Shown here piece by piece: positions 1 through 64,000 of a stretch of DNA of 64,000 bases. Each line of letters begins with the position of its first letter. Within the stretch, counting starts at the first letter, position 1. Under the pieces are notes generated by a model that did not search any database, was not told the DNA's origin, and worked only from the letters and a program-made list of their open reading frames with translations. A program made the position numbers and the translations under genes. Source of the stretch: Megaleporinus macrocephalus (Eukaryota; Chordata; Actinopteri; Characiformes; Anostomidae); contig CM038714.1 of NCBI GenBank assembly GCA_021613375.1, positions 44,632,623 to 44,696,622 of the forward strand. The letters are read 5' to 3'.

Positions 1-8
1 TGTGTTAC

Positions 9-62770
<62,762 letters not shown>

Positions 62771-62954
62771 CTGACAAGCAAGAATGCAAAGATAACTCAT
62801 ATCAATGCATGATTTAAAATGATCGAAATGCTGACACTGCACCGTCACTGTATGAATAAAACATTCTTTCTTATTGCATTACACATTTAACAATATTCAA
62901 TAACATTATATATTCCAAACCATTTTAGACCATTTCTACTGGACCATTCATCAT

Positions 62955-63030
62955 GAATTGGTCACACTATGTAGGTGCAGCTGGTGTTTTTTTTTACAAG
63001 GTGTTAAATGATACTAAATAAAATGAGTCG
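62955..63030. repeat. Scrap of a Tc1 3' end
   Basis: gtaggtgcagctggtgtttt with acaaggtgttaaatgatact resembles the non-coding end near 5345-5410 (ccagttggtgtaggattact, caaggtgttaaaagaaatca), so it is a small piece of the same Tc1 family. Confidence 0.5.
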
Positions 63031-63054
63031 ACAGGGATGGTAGTAAAGGTTATT

Positions 63055-63610
63055 TGAAGGGATTCACTGCTGGCCACAAGTCAGAGAGCATTCTTTCATT
63101 TATTTCATTTCCAGTCAAAACAGCCATTACATTGTTCTATTTTTACCGTTAGAAAATAAAAGAAACATATATTTGACAGAAAACCACACATAAGTCTCAA
63201 TATATCAATTTTTTTTCATGTCCGTTATTCATTTTCATTAAAGCTTCCCTTGTTTTCAGGAGACTTGCTACGAGTATTTGAAGGAATCTACAGAGATATT
63301 TTCTTCCACACTTCCAAACATCAATCTTAGAAGATGCTTGCATTTTCTGCTTTTCATGGTTTTTGTCTATGACCTTTTTTCAATATCGTTTTTATTTTGA
63401 CTGCTACACATCCATTTGAACCCAAAGTCACAGAGTCTTCTCAATGTGGGAGGATAGACAAAAACAAATTGACTTTTTTAAATGAACAGTGAAGCTGTTA
63501 CTTCTCCTCTCTCAAAATAATTAATCTGATGGTGCTAGTTTTGGTGGGCTATTGGGTCTTACACAGTTGTCAAGAGTCCCATTTTCTTTGTATCTTTAAA
63601 TATTTTTTTA
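63055..63610 (-). mobile_element. Tc1-derived deletion element, family A, copy 5
   Basis: The left end is cactgctggccacaagtcag plus agagcattctttcatttatt. The inner part near 63440-63590 (cacagttgtcaagagtccca, tctcctctctcaaaataatt) parallels copies 2 and 4. The right end is not clear and may be lost. Confidence 0.6.
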
Positions 63611-64000
63611 AGCTTTTTGTGTATTATTATATAAGTGTATTATTTTATATCTAATATCTCCAAAAATAAAACTTGACATGGCGTCCGTTTATGGAGAAAG
63701 GTCCTGCCCTTCAAGACAGCCAATCAGCTTGCTTGTTATGCTGCGAGCAGGGTCAACGACATTGTGGAGAAAAATAGCTTTGATTAAAAGAATCATCCAT
63801 TCTAACTACTTTTGTTAGGGTTAATAAAACAATAAAAAAGTTCAATAGCTTGTTACCACATGAAGTAATTGTTTTGGGCTATAACAATGAAGTTCATTTT
63901 ATAGAGTGGTCAGCTTTAAAAGCAGAGGTATAGAAAGAGTTAAAGAGGCAGTAGTACACACAAAAGTAGACAAAAAAAAACAGATATTATGCTTTTGTAT

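Noticed and set aside
62771..64000. Promoter or first exon of the gene at the right end
   Set aside because: There is no CpG-rich stretch or coding segment; the region holds Tc1 scraps and a family A element, so the 5' end must lie further out.

Overview
This is vertebrate nuclear DNA, most likely from a teleost fish. The evidence is a split gene with GT-AG introns of up to 12.5 kb and a dense load of decayed Tc1/mariner elements, short inverted-repeat elements and LINE tails that I recognise as typical of fish, perhaps an otophysan. The species guess is an inference. No bacterial, viral or CRISPR features were seen.

One gene fills the window. It lies on the minus strand and is an orthologue of EPB41L1 (protein 4.1N), a membrane-skeleton adaptor of the 4.1/FERM superfamily. 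Seventeen exons are supported by coding similarity or splice signals, plus one likely extra 48-base exon. In transcript order, right to left, they are: linker and start of FERM lobe F1 (62770-62603), rest of FERM (50139-31335), FERM-adjacent region (28289-28114), variable linker exons (24444-24275 and two 36-base exons near 23.2 and 20.1 kb), a SAB-like region (16378-16229), a 1,599-base giant exon (14188-12590), the 4.1N-specific region (6684-6364), three to four C-terminal linker exons, and the start of the conserved C-terminal domain (104-9). Reading phase stays open through every predicted junction. The 5' end (start codon, promoter) lies beyond base 64000, and the last C-terminal domain exons lie before base 1. 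The window therefore holds roughly 1,269 codons if everything is spliced in, or about 736 without the giant exon, which is close to the short mammalian brain form.

The introns make up over 90 percent of the sequence. They contain at least six independent Tc1/mariner relics, five copies of a roughly 650-800 base deletion derivative of a Tc1 element, a THAP-bearing element relic, a hAT-like element with an 8-base target duplication nested in an older element, a roughly 2.5 kb inverted-repeat element with a LINE tail inside it, and a 1.75 kb minisatellite of a 25-base unit with local 75-base higher-order structure. Several more GC-rich, non-repetitive stretches look like candidate intronic enhancers.

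The points most worth checking are two in-phase 36-base exons where mammals seem to have one, the giant exon, an unannotated 48-base exon beside the C-terminal domain, a 67-base candidate poison exon inside the FERM-coding intron, and the layered structure of the minisatellite. I found no convincing wholly new biological system.
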